From positions 18,810,273 through 18,874,272 of the forward strand of contig NC_080059.1 in assembly GCF_026212465.1 (NCBI RefSeq): a stretch of 64,000 bases of DNA, in the 5' to 3' direction. The notes under the pieces are model-generated. The model had not been told where the DNA came from and made no database searches. It saw nothing but the letters and a program-made list of their open reading frames with translations. A program made the position numbers and the translations under genes. This DNA is from Amaranthus tricolor. Its lineage: Eukaryota; Streptophyta; Magnoliopsida; Caryophyllales; Amaranthaceae. Below are positions 22,567 to 34,511 of this stretch, in pieces (the first letter of the stretch is position 1; each line of letters starts with the position of its first letter).

Positions 22567-25500
22567 TCACTTAAAAGGAATTGGGTCTTCATTGGTAAGT
22601 AAGAACAAGATCTTGATGAATCAATGTTTATATCAACTGACGATCTATCAGCACAATCAAATCCTAAGAGCTCCGAATAAAAGTCAAAAAACACCTCCTG
22701 AATCTGCTTAGGATCAGTAATATCCATACCCTTCCACTGGAAAAAATTAATGGTATTAGTTTGATGCTGAAACAGCCCAAACCAGCATAAACAATATAAT
22801 AATATTGTCTATAAAGCATAGCAGAAGACTTATAGAAGTCTAGGCTGAATCCAACCTGTGGCTCGATAGCCGCAGCAAACCAATATCAGAGTATTTAAAT
22901 CTTTTTACATAATTAAGTGGATATTATTTAGAAAACATTATAAAATTATTACAATTTAATTTACAAATATCTACTTTACATTTGTATTTCAAAAAGAAGT
23001 CCTCGCCTCACACATAACACACAATACAAGTAGGCATCGTCTCCACATCAGAGCTAACCTGAAAATGGATCTGTCCCCCATAAGGGATAATCCCCATCAA
23101 AGACTGTCAACAATTGAATTGTTGAGTAATCTGACAAACTATCACATTTATATATAAGTCATTAACAAAATCTCCAATCAAATTCTTTGCTCAATTGGTA
23201 ACTACCTAAAACATTATTATATCCAAATCCAAACTCTTTTAAAAACACCGTTTGGTATCGACATAAACACGACTATGAACCTTTAGTTCTTAAGGAATCA
23301 AAATATGGCTATAAATTTACAAGTTAATAGCGAAATCAAAATACGGCTATTACTTTATAAGTCAAAAGCAAAACAATACGGCAAATGGAACATATGCTTT
23401 CATTGCGAAACAAACAAAACTTTATATACCAAACATATTTATTCAAAACCCATTAAAAATAATAATGTAACAACAGTTTAAAACGTGGGAATATATGGAC
23501 CGACAGGAAGTAGGCTTGATCTAAATCCTGAGAACACGGGTGATCGTCATCACCGAAAATACGGTTCTTGCAAGAACCAAACGGGATCGGCGGCTTGAGA
23601 CCAATTCGAATAACCATTACTTATTATCAAGCTATAGGATTTCATAATAATACGGATATAAATATCCGTTGCGAATTCCCAAAAACGGACATTTTTCAAT
23701 GTCGAACATTTTAATGTAAAACGAATCAATAAATCACTTGATTTTCTTTGAAATCAATAACCATAAATCATTTTCATAGTACAAAATATTTAAAAGCTCA
23801 TATTTATAAAGCTGTGAACATACAAAACATAATTTTGATCAAGGACTAGAAGCAAGGTCAAACGAAGTCAAAATCCAAAATTTCGAACACCAAAAATTAT
23901 ACAATTTTACTCAAATAACATAACTTGAACGTTAAAATACGTAAATTAAATTTAAAAGAAAGTAGTTTGCTTGTAGGTTACCTTTATGAATAAATTATTC
24001 AACCAAAAATCAAATTAGAAAACCAAAGAACTTCATTGATGCATTTGAACAAACACCTTGTGTACATAAACTTATAACGCCAAAAGATAACAATCTAAGC
24101 TCCCTTTTTCATCACCATCAATAATACTCAACAAACTCATACTATCCATAATTACCCAATAAAGAAAGATAAAATAATCTTAAATAATTGATTAAAGAAA
24201 TACCCAATTGAAATCCCAATTTGAACAACTAATCTCATGATTGGTTATTTTCGATTTTCATGACAGTCTGTTAGAATTGTAGTAATAACTCTCTCATACA
24301 AACTCATTTGGGGGTGATTCAAGTACCTACATGACCGCGACTCAGAGCGTTACAAATCTTATGAAGACACTAAAACCTAAAAATGGCCAGAACATGCTTG
24401 AAATCAGTTGAGAACAGAGAGGACAGAACCTGAATGTTTAAGAGCTATAAATGAACTTTGTTTTTAAACTTTGAAGATGTATCAAAACCCCAAATTGTAA
24501 CCATTAATCAAATACTACCAAATGAACTAGAACTCAAAGAGAACCCAAATGAATCCAACTACAATACTTGAATTAATTACCCAATTGATGTAAAAATTAA
24601 CCCAAATAACCATTACTAATCAACATTAAACAAGAACCCAAAACTTGATAAGAACTCAGTTTGATACTAGAAGCCTAACTTGATATCATAATCAAAATTA
24701 CCTAAATAAATCTAATTGATACTCAAACTATAACCCAAAAACAATATCGTAATACCCAAGTTCAGCGTGAAGTTTAAACTCAATAATCTTGACAATAACT
24801 TATTCATCACAAACTCAAAGCATAATGAACAAATTTTCAACAATAAACAATATATTGAATCAAAATCATAGTCATAAATCAAATGAATTTGATATATAAA
24901 ATCAATTACTTAAAATCAAACTTTAAAAGCTTTACTAATAGTGTCTTACCTCTTTTATGAGAAAATCTCCATTAAAACTTGATATACAAGCTTTTAAAAA
25001 ATCATGGATGAATCACCTCTTCAATGATCAACTTTATTATCTCCCAATGGAACTTCTATTCACTAATTTTTCCCCAAATTAGAAACCCTAACTTGATTCA
25101 AAAATAAAGAGGTAAGAAGGTGGTGACTAAAGTGCCGGCAAGGGTGGCGCAGCAGTGGCAGCTTATGTGGAGGCACGATGGTGGTAGTGATGATTGATAA
25201 TGGTGTTGAGGTTTGAGGGAGGAAGGGTGCTCAATTTTTGAGTCCGGTTTTGTTTTCTATATTTTTATAAATTAATAAAGGAAGATGATTAACCTGATAT
25301 TGTTAAAGGTTTGACACCTCATATGATTATGTGTCTAACCATGACACACGTACTTTATACCCTATTTTCACCGTATAACTTACTTTTGTCCCAAATTTAA
25401 TACGATTGATATCCTTAAATAATAAAATATTATTTCGTGTCTCAATAAAATAACATACTTAAAATTTAGTAACCCAAATTTATTAAAATATTTTACTAAG

Positions 25501-26676
25501 TCCTAATAAAATATCACGCTTAAGAAATACTAATCCCAGATACACTTAATCAATTACAATTAATTAAGCGGCTATTTTTTTGGCTATTTCAGATGCCTAT
25601 GCCTGATACTTTGATGAAAATAGGTTGTGTTGTCATCGCCGAGGATAAGCCATTGAAATTTGGCTTTTTGTCTAAGAGAAATTTCAAAATACTTCCTTAA
25701 ATTCTAAAGACGCCTAGCTACCTCCTGCTCCTGCGTGACCAAAGCCGACACCCCTGGATCATTATGCATTTGACCCTGAATGGAATGCAAATCTGCAAGG
25801 GCTGTATCAATACTAGCTTGAAGCTCCCAAAGGAGCTCTTCAGTTTTGCCTTCAACAACTGCAATTTCTTAGAGATTTGGAAACTAAAACAGCCATCAAC
25901 CTGCATATCCCACACTTCCTTAACAAGCTCAAAAAAATTTGGTCGATCCGCGTAATAGTTAAAGAACCGAAACAGATGTTTTCCAAAGTGATACGGCATA
26001 AACTTTACCAGCATGAAGAAAGGAGACATTCACGGAAGGAAAAGTATCATCCCATAAATCATTACCCAAGACACGATCAATTTTGCTTAAGACTTTTCTA
26101 TCACCAGCTTGCTTATTGTTCCAAGTGAAAAACCAACCATTGTAACATAAATCATGAATACCACAAACATCCATACAATCTCTCAAAGGTTGAACTTCAT
26201 GAAGTCTAATCGGGGCATCACTCCTTTCATTCAAGTTTTATATACATTTGAAGCCCCCCAAGATTATCCAAGGGACGTAAATACTCTTACTTAAATCACT
26301 GAGATGTTGAAACAATTTTAGTCTCTCATGTTTCCCTGAAGAGCCATACACAACTGTACAAAAGATATTTGTACCTCTCCTGGGAAGAACTCCAAGATGA
26401 ACTAATTGACAAGACATATCAATAATATCCACATACATTTCGTCACTTTTCCAACCAACTATGATCCTACCAGGTACCAGCGTGATAAGCTAAATTTTTA
26501 GTGATACACTAGTTGGGATAAACTCGAAAATAAAGAGCACCTAGACCTTTCCCCTTTACCTTTGTTTCAAGGAGAACAAAAAGGCTAATGTTGTTTACTG
26601 AGATAAACTTAGCTACCTCAACTTGTTTTATAACCTTATTGATGCCCCTGACATTCCAAGTGCATACATTATACAT
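22567..26676 (-). pseudogene. L1 ORF2 endonuclease and linker (split by a solo LTR)
   Basis: ORF2 starts at 26676: MYNVCTWNVRGINKVIKQ is the APE-type endonuclease N-terminus (TWNVRG), followed by SLFVLLETKVKG with the catalytic Glu. Further on come GIHDLCYNGWFFTWNNK and KIDRVLGNDLW (the FTWxN...KIDRxL block), then HLFRFFNYYADRPNFFELV, RQKAKFQWLILGDDNTTYFH and SIRHRH. Here a 2.8-kb solo LTR intervenes (22768-25591); removing it and one GATGC gives RHQTNTINFFQWKGMDITDP in frame, continuing to SYLPMKTQFLLSDD at about 22567. Stops and frameshifts occur (for example after LGGFKCI near 26238). ORF2's first codon overlaps the ORF1-like frame by 8 bases. Confidence 0.82.
22768..25591 (-). mobile_element. 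Solo LTR of a large Gypsy-type element (2.8 kb)
   Basis: Perfect 5-bp flanks GATGC (22763-22767 and 25592-25596) surround it. The termini TGAAACAGCC and GGCTATTTCA are inverted with one mismatch and follow the TG...CA rule. It has no coding frames. A TATA-like TTTATAAAAATATAG lies on the minus strand at about 25260-25275. Just left of it (25100-25240) is a GC-richer block with GTGGCAGC-like words, an arrangement like that of the LARD LTRs at 31282-34793. The host L1 frame is restored exactly on removal. The Gypsy assignment is inferred from size and structure only. Confidence 0.75.
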
Positions 26677-26893
26677 TCCCCGGGATGGGTTCAGCTCCTA
26701 ACGCTATATTAGAGGTCTTCACTACTACACTTGGTTCTTGTTGTTGTAAAGCTAAGACACTAAAACCATTGTTAGTGAACACAATAGGATTAGAAGGCAC
26801 AATGTCAGAATCAAGCTTATTAAGAGCTTGACCATTCTCAGAGTTTGTGCTATATATGATCCTCTCCTGAGCTTGCTGCTCTACAAAATTCAA
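26669..26893 (-). pseudogene. Short L1 ORF1-like C-terminal remnant
   Basis: This 74-codon open stretch ends 8 bases inside the ORF2 start, a common ORF1/ORF2 arrangement in plant L1 elements. It is rich in Asn, Ser, Gln and Glu, with no zinc knuckle or RRM visible, as expected if only the tail of ORF1 survived. The upstream part is cut off by the Copia element A junction. Identity is inferred from position alone. Confidence 0.4.
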
Positions 26894-26919
26894 ACAAAAA
26901 GTAGAACTATTAGGTTTGG

Positions 26920-27900
26920 AGAGTTATCGAAATTGGAGACTTTGAGGTAACTACTACAAACTCCAATAACGAAATAATTTGTAAACCTATAACTGAATAT
27001 GAAAAAGAAGATTTTCAGAAAATGGAGATGAATGCTCTTGCCATCAAATTAATTCACTGTGGTCTTAGACCAAATGAACACAATCGAATTATGGGTTGCA
27101 AATCTGTTTGGCAGATTTGGGATCTATTGGAAATTACACACGAGGGAACAAGTGAAGTGAAGCGCAACAAGATTGACTTGTTGATGTCAAAATATGAACG
27201 ATTCTTTATGGAACCTTGAGAAAGCATCCAAGAGATGTTTACAATATTCACAAATATCACAAATGAACTTGTCTCTCTTGGAAGACTTATTCCCACCGAT
27301 GAACAAGTTAGGAAAATTCTAAGGAGTCTCCCTCAAGATGAACAATGGAGAGCCAATGTCACAGCCATCCAGGAATCCAAAGATTTCACAAATTTCAATC
27401 TGGAAGAGCTGGCTGGTTCCCTTATGACTCACGAATTACATCTGGGAACATCGGACAGTTCCCGAAACAAGGGATTGGCTCTGACAGCAGCTGATCAAGA
27501 AGAGTCAGAATGTGATGAAGAGGAGGCTGCCATGTTGGTACGAAGATTTAAGAAATTCTTCAGGAACAACAGATACACCAATCAAAGAAACAACAAAGAA
27601 AGAAGATCTGCCAATACCAAATTAAACCTTGAATGCCACAAATGTGGAAGTACTGATCACTTCATCAAAGATTGCCCTATGAGGAAAAATGAAAAGGGCA
27701 AGGGAAAGGCAAGGAAAACAGGAAGACTACCAACCAAAGGAAATTTCAACAAAACTGACTTTCGCAAAGCCATGATTGTTGCATGGGGAGAATCCGAGAG
27801 TGATGCTGAGACAAAAAAACCCAAAGAGGAAGAAACAACCAATTTAGTCTCATGGCTTCACACGAAAGCAAGAATGAGAAGTCTAAAGGAAAAGAGGTAA
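26920..27900 (+). pseudogene. Copia element A gag
   Basis: Gag builds the virus-like particle and binds RNA. The UBN2-type gag core runs VIEIGDFEVTT, MEMNALAIKLIHCGLRPNEH, GCKSVWQIWDLLEITHEGTS, then TDEQVRKILRSLPQDEQWRA and FNLEELAGSLMTHELHLGTS. A basic linker then leads to the CCHC zinc knuckle CHKCGSTDHFIKDC (about 27635-27676). The N-terminus is missing at the L1 junction. One in-frame TGA at 27217-27219 (after YERFFMEP, where element B has an Arg codon) breaks it. The product ends at 27900, while an overlapping frame (27852-28367) continues the homology, so a frameshift lies near 27850. Confidence 0.82.
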
Positions 27901-28620
27901 AGTCTTCTAATTCATTTCCTAACCATCTGTTTAAATTAAATAGATATAAATTAATTCAGTTGCTTATGGAGACACAAGATAAATTAGAAGAAAGTAATGA
28001 TAAATGTCTCCAACTTGAAAAAGACCTTAAGATTAGTAAAGACCATGTTTCCTATTTAAATACCTTTAGATTTGATGTTCAAAATAGATTTTTCAATTTG
28101 TTAGATCAAAATATAATTTTAAAGGAAACAATGGAAAGAGTGAAAAAAGATAATATTATTCTTAATGTTGAATTAACTCAATATAAATTACTAGGCTTAA
28201 ACAAGGAATTAAACGATACATCCATTAATGATTTATGTAGTGATTTTCAAAAAATGAAAATCAACCTAGAATCCAACCAAGTCGAAAATGATAAATCAGA
28301 ACTTGAATTAAATTCAATAGGAAAAAGGGAAAATAAAAAATGTTCCCAAATGGATTCTAAATGCTAAAACTAAAAATACCGAAGGCCTAGATTACTATAA
28401 GAATAATAAAAAGAAAAAGGTTTATGTCGATTTCCCTAGTAGCAAAGTCTGTACCTTTTGCGGAAAAACTGGACATCTAAAAATCCATTGTGCCAAAAGG
28501 GAACAACATATTGTCTCCAATAGAAACTATGTCGATTGTATTTGGATTAAGAAAGTTGATTCATGTCAAATCGAAAAGGAACCCAAGAAAGACTGGGTTC
28601 CTAATTCTAACAACTAATTT
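27852..28620 (+). pseudogene. Copia element A gag C-terminal coiled coil and second zinc knuckle
   Basis: The frame continues the gag homology after a frameshift. A long Leu/Lys/Glu-rich segment (LMETQDKLEESNDKCLQLEK onward, then NIILKETMERVKKDNIIL) is predicted to be a coiled coil. A second CCHC knuckle, CTFCGKTGHLKIHC, is at about 28450-28492, then EKEPKKDWVPNSNN and a stop. The same order occurs in element B. Two knuckles separated by a coiled coil fit a SIRE-type gag. It is followed by the sequence TTTTTCTCTCAG just ahead of the protease frame. Confidence 0.75.
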
Positions 28621-28629
28621 TTCTCTCAG

Positions 28630-31274
28630 GTTCTAGTGAGGGGGAACAACTCATGGTATCTCGACAGTGGATGTTCCAAACACATGACATGTGATAAATA
28701 AAAATTTCTCTCACTGGAAACCTATGATGGGGGAACTGTGACTTTCGGTAACAACATGAAAGGTGAAATAAACGCTAAAGGAAAAGTAGGAAGGTCAAGT
28801 TTCCATGCAAGAATGTATTTTTGGTCGAGAATTTAAAATATAATTTACTAAGTATTTCTCAGTTCTATGACAAAGGTAACTCTGTAAACTTCACTTCTGA
28901 AAAATGTATTATTTCTAGGAGTGACACAGGAGACACTGTTCTGGAAGGGATTCGAAAAGAGAACACTTATGTTGTGGACATCAACACTGTTCCCAAATCG
29001 AGTCTAACTTGTCTCAGTGTCATAGAGGAAGACCTCTTCTTTGGCACAAACGTCTAGGTCATGCTAGCTTTTCTTTGATTAATACATTAAGATCAACAGA
29101 CCTAGTAAGAGGATTGCCATCCATAAAATTCCTAAAGGATGAGATTTGTGATCCTTGTGCCAAAGGAAAAAATGTGAGGTCGTCCTTTAAACCGAAGAAT
29201 GTGGTGACCACCTCAAAACCGCTTGAATTAATCCATATGGATCTTTGTGGATCTATGAGAATTTAAAGCGTAGTGGCAAACGATATGTATTTGTTATTGT
29301 TGATGATTATATTAGATTTACATGGACTTTATTTTTAGTAAGCAAAGATGAAGCTTTCAATGAGTTCGTTTCTTTTGCTAATGAAATAAAAAAATCAAGT
29401 AATAATTAACTTATTCACATAAGGTCAGATCATGGTAAAGAATTTAAAAATTCAAGTTTTATGAATTATTGTAATGAACATGGAATAAGTCATAATTTTT
29501 CTGCACCTAGAACACCACAATAAAATGGTGTGGTAGAAAGAAAAAATAGAACATTAGAGGAAATGGCTAGAACATGTTAATTGCTAGTGGTCTTCCTAGG
29601 AATTTTTGGGCCGAGGCTGTCAATACTGCATGCTATATTTTAAATCGTGTACTAATAAGACCTATCACTTCTAAGACACCCTATGAATTGCTTAAAGGTG
29701 TAAAACCGAATATTTTCTATTTTCGTGTGTTTGGATGTGAATGCTTTGTTCATGTTAATGGAAAACAAAATATAGGAAAGTTTGATGAAAGAAGTGATGA
29801 AACAGTATTTCTTGGCTATTCAACTCATAGTACAGCTTATAGAGTTTACAATAAGAGAACTATGTGCGTAGAAGAATCCGTTCACATTATTTTTGATGAA
29901 ACTAACTTTATGACAAGTGAACAGGATACAAATAATTTTAAAATAGGTCTTGCAAATTTGGAAGATGATGAAGATGTAACTAAAGAGCAAGATCAAAGAA
30001 CAATAGGAGAATAGCTAATTTAAGAACAAACCGAAGTACCAGACCAAAACAGCTGGTAAATGAGGACCAACAAGGTGTTCCCAATCCAGCTGTTCCCAGA
30101 GATGAGCAAAATGATTCAATTGAAGATGAGCAGAATGACAATCAAGACAATGACCCTGAGCCTACAACTGTTCCCACAGGAGAATTTGTGCCCAAACCTT
30201 GGAAATATAAAAAATGTCATCCACTTGATTTGATAATCAGTGATTTGAACAAGGGAACACAAACCAGATCCCAAATGAGAAATTTCTGTGCACACTTTGC
30301 GTTCCTCATAATACTTGAACCCAAAAATCACTAAGAAGCTTTAAAAGATTCCGACTGGGTTGTAGCCATGCAAGATGAACTAAATGAATTTGAAAGAAAT
30401 AAAGTATGGCACTTAGAGCCCAAACCAAAACACAAAAAAGGTGATTGGACTAAAATGGGATTTTCGAAACAAATTGGATGAACACGGAATCATAGTAAGA
30501 AACAAAGCAAGACTCGCTGTTAAAGGGCACAATCAACAAGAAGGAATCGATTATACGAAGACATTTGCTCTAGTAGCAAGGTTAGAGGCTATCAGAATTT
30601 TAATTTCTTTTGCTGCTTTTATGAATTTTAAATTATATCAAATGGATGTGAAATGTGATTTCTTGAATGGTTTTCTTGATGAAGAAGTCTTTGTCGAACA
30701 ACCCTCTGGCTTTGAAAAGCCTTCTTTTCTTGATCATGTCTATAAGCTCGATAAAGCTCTTTATGGGCCAAAACAAGCTCCTAGGCAATGGCATGAAAGA
30801 TTATCAAAGTTTTTGATTGAAAATAACTTTGTTAGAGGTAAAATTGACAAAATCTTATTTTTCAAGAATAGAGGTTCTGATATTTTAGTTGTTCAAATTT
30901 ATGTTGATGATATTATTTTTGGTGCTACCAATGAATTGCTATGTAAAGAATTTGCTAACCTAATGAGTATTGAATTTGAAATAAGTATGATGGGAGAATT
31001 AAATTTCTTCCTTGGTTTGCAAATAAAACAAACAACTTATGGAATTTTTATTCATCAACAAAAATATATAAAAGAACTTCTTAAGAAATATGGTTTAAAT
31101 AATGCTAAAACAAAACACACACCTATGGCTACAAATGTTAGATTAGATGAAGATTCAAATGGTATTGATGTTGATCAAACTGTGTATAGAGGCATGATTG
31201 GTTCTTTATTATATCTAACTGCAAGTAGACCCGATATTGCTGTTAGTGTTGGTTTATGTGCTAGATTTCAATCA
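28630..31274 (+). pseudogene. Copia element A pol: protease, integrase, reverse transcriptase
   Basis: The polyprotein remains recognisable but has many stops. Protease: WYLDSGCSKHMT (catalytic D in DSG, about 28653-28690). GAG-pre-integrase: LWHKRLGHASFSLINTL, CDPCAKGK. Integrase core: DLCGSMR, VIVDDYIRFTW, IRSDHGKEF, NGVVERKNRT (D, D, E residues present), interrupted by TAA stops at about 29407 and 29521. Integrase tail: [96 protein letters not shown] (YVDD intact), [22 protein letters not shown]. After CARFQS the sequence breaks into the nested LARD element. A frameshift lies near 30450. Confidence 0.85.
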
Positions 31275-34200
31275 GTGTTGGTTTAGATAAACTTTAATTA
31301 TTAAATTTTAAATGGTGAGTGGAAATTTTGGCAGCATCTGCCTTAAAACTGTGCGCCTTTGTAGAAAAACAAAAGTTAATTAAGAAGCTAATAAAGTAAA
31401 GGCACTAACGGCTTATCAAAACTATATCACGGCGGAATGATTCATCGCCGGCTTCTCAAATCAACATGCCAAACATGGATCGTGGTTCCAGTGTCGACGT
31501 TTGCGTTTTTTAAAAAGACTTAACTACTCAAAACCATACAGAGTTATAAACTACGCAGCGGAAATACAAATACACGTGGGAGGACACAAGGCCTCATAAC
31601 AGAACATATACAACCGAAATTTACAAAAGATAAGAAGAGATACAAAATCGAAAGATAGGGTAATGACACAAGTTATGCTTCGCCCTCATCACTTTCCCCA
31701 AATGCAATGCAATGCATAAGAAGCTCCAGTACCTGCTACGCTGGTCTATGATCCCCCTGCTGCTCGACATTAGACCAAGGGCCAATGTGTCATAGCAGGA
31801 CAATCATAGAAAGTCAACAAACAAACATAAACACAAACACATACACGTCAGTAACTAACATCAAATAGAATAAGGCCAACTACTAGATAGCATTATATCA
31901 TAAAACAAATAAGATGATTTCATAAAACGCAAGCACGGATAGTAACCGTTTATCGGCCACTTATACTTCTTAATTTCATTACGTGCTTTCCAACCCGAAC
32001 CATGTGCTCTCGGGTAGAATGCAGGTCTTCACGTTCCTCTCTTCAAACATAAACTCTTGCAAAACACGCATAGATTAACTCGACCTAGGCATTAACAGAA
32101 TACCTAACTCATACCCTTATAGAGCTTGTCTATCTTAAGGTAAGCGTGATCATAGTTCGTAATACCCTTGAAGTAACTTAACTTAGGCACACTTCTCACT
32201 AGCATAAACTATTCTATCAATAATAAGTATACGTTCTATCAATGAGTAAATATTCTACCAAAGAATGAACCTTCTATCATTAGATAACTTTCGATCAATG
32301 AATAAACTTTCTATCACTGAATAGTTTTCTATCAGTGGATCTTTTCTCTACTTCCTGGCATAGTGACACTCCAAAGGGCGTTATCGGCCTCCCGGCGCCC
32401 AATGGCAAAGTATGAGCTCATGCCCCCTCCAGCTGACCCTCTCGGGTCCTACCTTCGGGCTAAACCTAACACACTGGGGTACTAAACCAGTGAAGAGGCC
32501 ACCATATTGGGGTTTGCAAGGCCCGCATGGTAACACCTCGGTCAAGGGGCGTTATCGGCCTCCCGGCGCCCAATGACCCAAGCATGCTCATACCCCCCTT
32601 ACGGTGGTCCCGTCGAACCTCACCTAGGGGACTAATAAAACAACCGGACATAATCCAGTTAAGTCACGCCAGCTAATCATAATATAGTACCTTATCAGAT
32701 GGGAATAACTTCCACTCTCAACTATTAATGAGCGCCCTAGGATAGCAGCGCGCTAAAACCCACTGAGCCACTCAATAGAATATGAAATTCACCTATAAAG
32801 GAGTCATTCTAACTCCAATTAGGCATAATCTAATTCTTAAATAAATAAGGGGTAGTTCTCGCCCTTTATTAACTCTCATTCTCTAAACTATTCTAAGCGC
32901 AAGATTTTCATAGTCGATAGCTCTTCATGTAAAGTGTACTCAATAGTATCTCATAGTTTCAATGCAATGTATATTATCACAATAAACAATAATGTCTTAA
33001 AGCAATTGCGTATAAGGGTTAGTTACTGCGTGTACGTACCTGTAAGCGTCACCGCACGATCAAAAGTCACAAAATCACCCAACTAAGGCTCTACTTTCCT
33101 CTTACGTAATAGGCACCTATATAAGTTATGAGTAGAACTATTAAGTTCCCTTAACTACTTTGACATACCAAACTAAATACCAATTTAACCGCTATCACCC
33201 ATTCAACATGAGTTTCCGATTACTCTAGCACGCACACAACCCATTCAATACAAGTCAAAAATTATTAACTCAATACAACATAAGTCTTTCCATCAATTTA
33301 AAGTAGAAGTATGTGTGAATAGTTTCTTTACATTAATCAACTTGAGTTATAGCGATCCACGTTACTTTAGGATAACATATCAATTCACACTTAAATCTTG
33401 CAATGTTCATGTAGTGCTAATATGACGACAATGACGAATGTTAAGTTTATCACATCGCAATATCATCCATTATATTCTTCAAGGTTAGGAAGAACTACAA
33501 TCACGACATCATAACTAGTAACTTTAGCAACTCTCAACAATAAGTTAGACACTATGCTCATGACTTATTGAAATTACGTATTTACAACATCAATAACAAC
33601 CTAATAAGGTAGTAGTAATTCTCTACAATTAAATCAATAACAATTAGCAACTCCTACTTCCAATTAACAACCAAAACCATTTCTATAGTCAATTGTAATC
33701 AAAACATTACTAATTGCCACCACGATAATCAACAAAGTCTCAACTACTTATAAGATTATTGAATAAATCATCACATCACCAAAGTAGCATACAAACACAC
33801 ACACACACTACTAGTAATCACATCTCTAAATAAAACCCTAATCGTTTCATTTCAATGACAATTCTTTTAACTACTACCCATACTAGAATTCAATGAGACT
33901 AATACAATACACAATCAACACACAACTCATGAACATGGTAGATTCTAATTAAAATTAGTAAATTAATCAATTGGAAAGTGAGATGCTTACAAAGATTAAA
34001 AGTAGTAAGAATGGTGAAGAGGAGGATGAAGGTCGTGGTGGTGGTGCACGAAAGCCAAGAAGGGCTGGAGAGGGCCTTAAATCGAACAGCAATTGGCGGT
34101 TGTTCGTGGGTCTGCTGCCGGCCAGCCACAGCGAGGGAGGAGGGAGTGTGCTGCGGTGGCGAGAAGAAAATGCAGTTGCTGGTCAGAGGAGAACGCAGCC

Positions 34201-34420
34201 TTGCTGCTGCTGCTTGCGGGAAGGAGAAGGCGGGCTGCTGCTGGTCGTTCACTGGTGGCGCAGGGGAGAAAAGGGGTTGCTGGTGTTCTCGTGGCTGCCG
34301 GGCTGCTGTGCGGGAAGGCGGAAAATGCGGGAGTGAGGGAGGACGGAAGAAGAAGAGAAAGAAGGAGGAGAAGAAGGAAAGAAGTGACGGCTCCCTCTTG
34401 AGTGTTTAGGGTTTCAACGT

Positions 34421-34427
34421 TTTTATA
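34421..34427 (-). promoter_or_regulatory. TATA box in the LARD 3' LTR
   Basis: GAGTATAAAAACG on the minus strand, downstream of the (TTA)n tract and followed after about 30 bases by AACACTCAAGAGGGAGCC, is a good core promoter candidate. The identical sequence is in the other LTR. Confidence 0.5.
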
Positions 34428-34446
34428 CTCGTTATTTCTATTATTA

Positions 34447-34448
34447 TG

Positions 34449-34506
<58 letters not shown>
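34447..34506. repeat. (TTA)n microsatellite in the 3' LTR
   Basis: About 20 TTA units just upstream of the LTR TATA box (minus orientation). The other LTR has about 30 units, so the tract changed after insertion. Confidence 0.9.

Positions 34507-34511
<5 letters not shown>

Larger units (their letters stand above)
19418..26893 (-). mobile_element. L1-type LINE interrupted by two solo LTRs
   Basis: A plant L1 retrotransposon on the minus strand. Reading right to left it has a short ORF1-like remnant, an ORF2 with APE endonuclease, reverse transcriptase and C-terminal zinc-binding domain, and a 3' UTR ending near 19418 in GCCAAAAAAAATATTTG, an A-run consistent with a short poly(A) tail. The element is split by insertions at about 21473-22566 and at 22768-25591. 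The 5' UTR and most of ORF1 are missing; at about 26885-26900 it abuts the truncated Copia element A. No outer target duplication can be assigned. Confidence 0.8.

Noticed and set aside
25764..26128. Plus-strand open frames
   Set aside because: Antisense shadows of the L1 endonuclease/linker region, which has clear family motifs on the minus strand.
33971..34409. Overlapping open frames with Arg/Gly/Cys-rich products, repeated at 41876-42314
   Set aside because: They lie in the GC-rich block of the LARD LTRs in several frames at once, show no domain and are explained by base composition.
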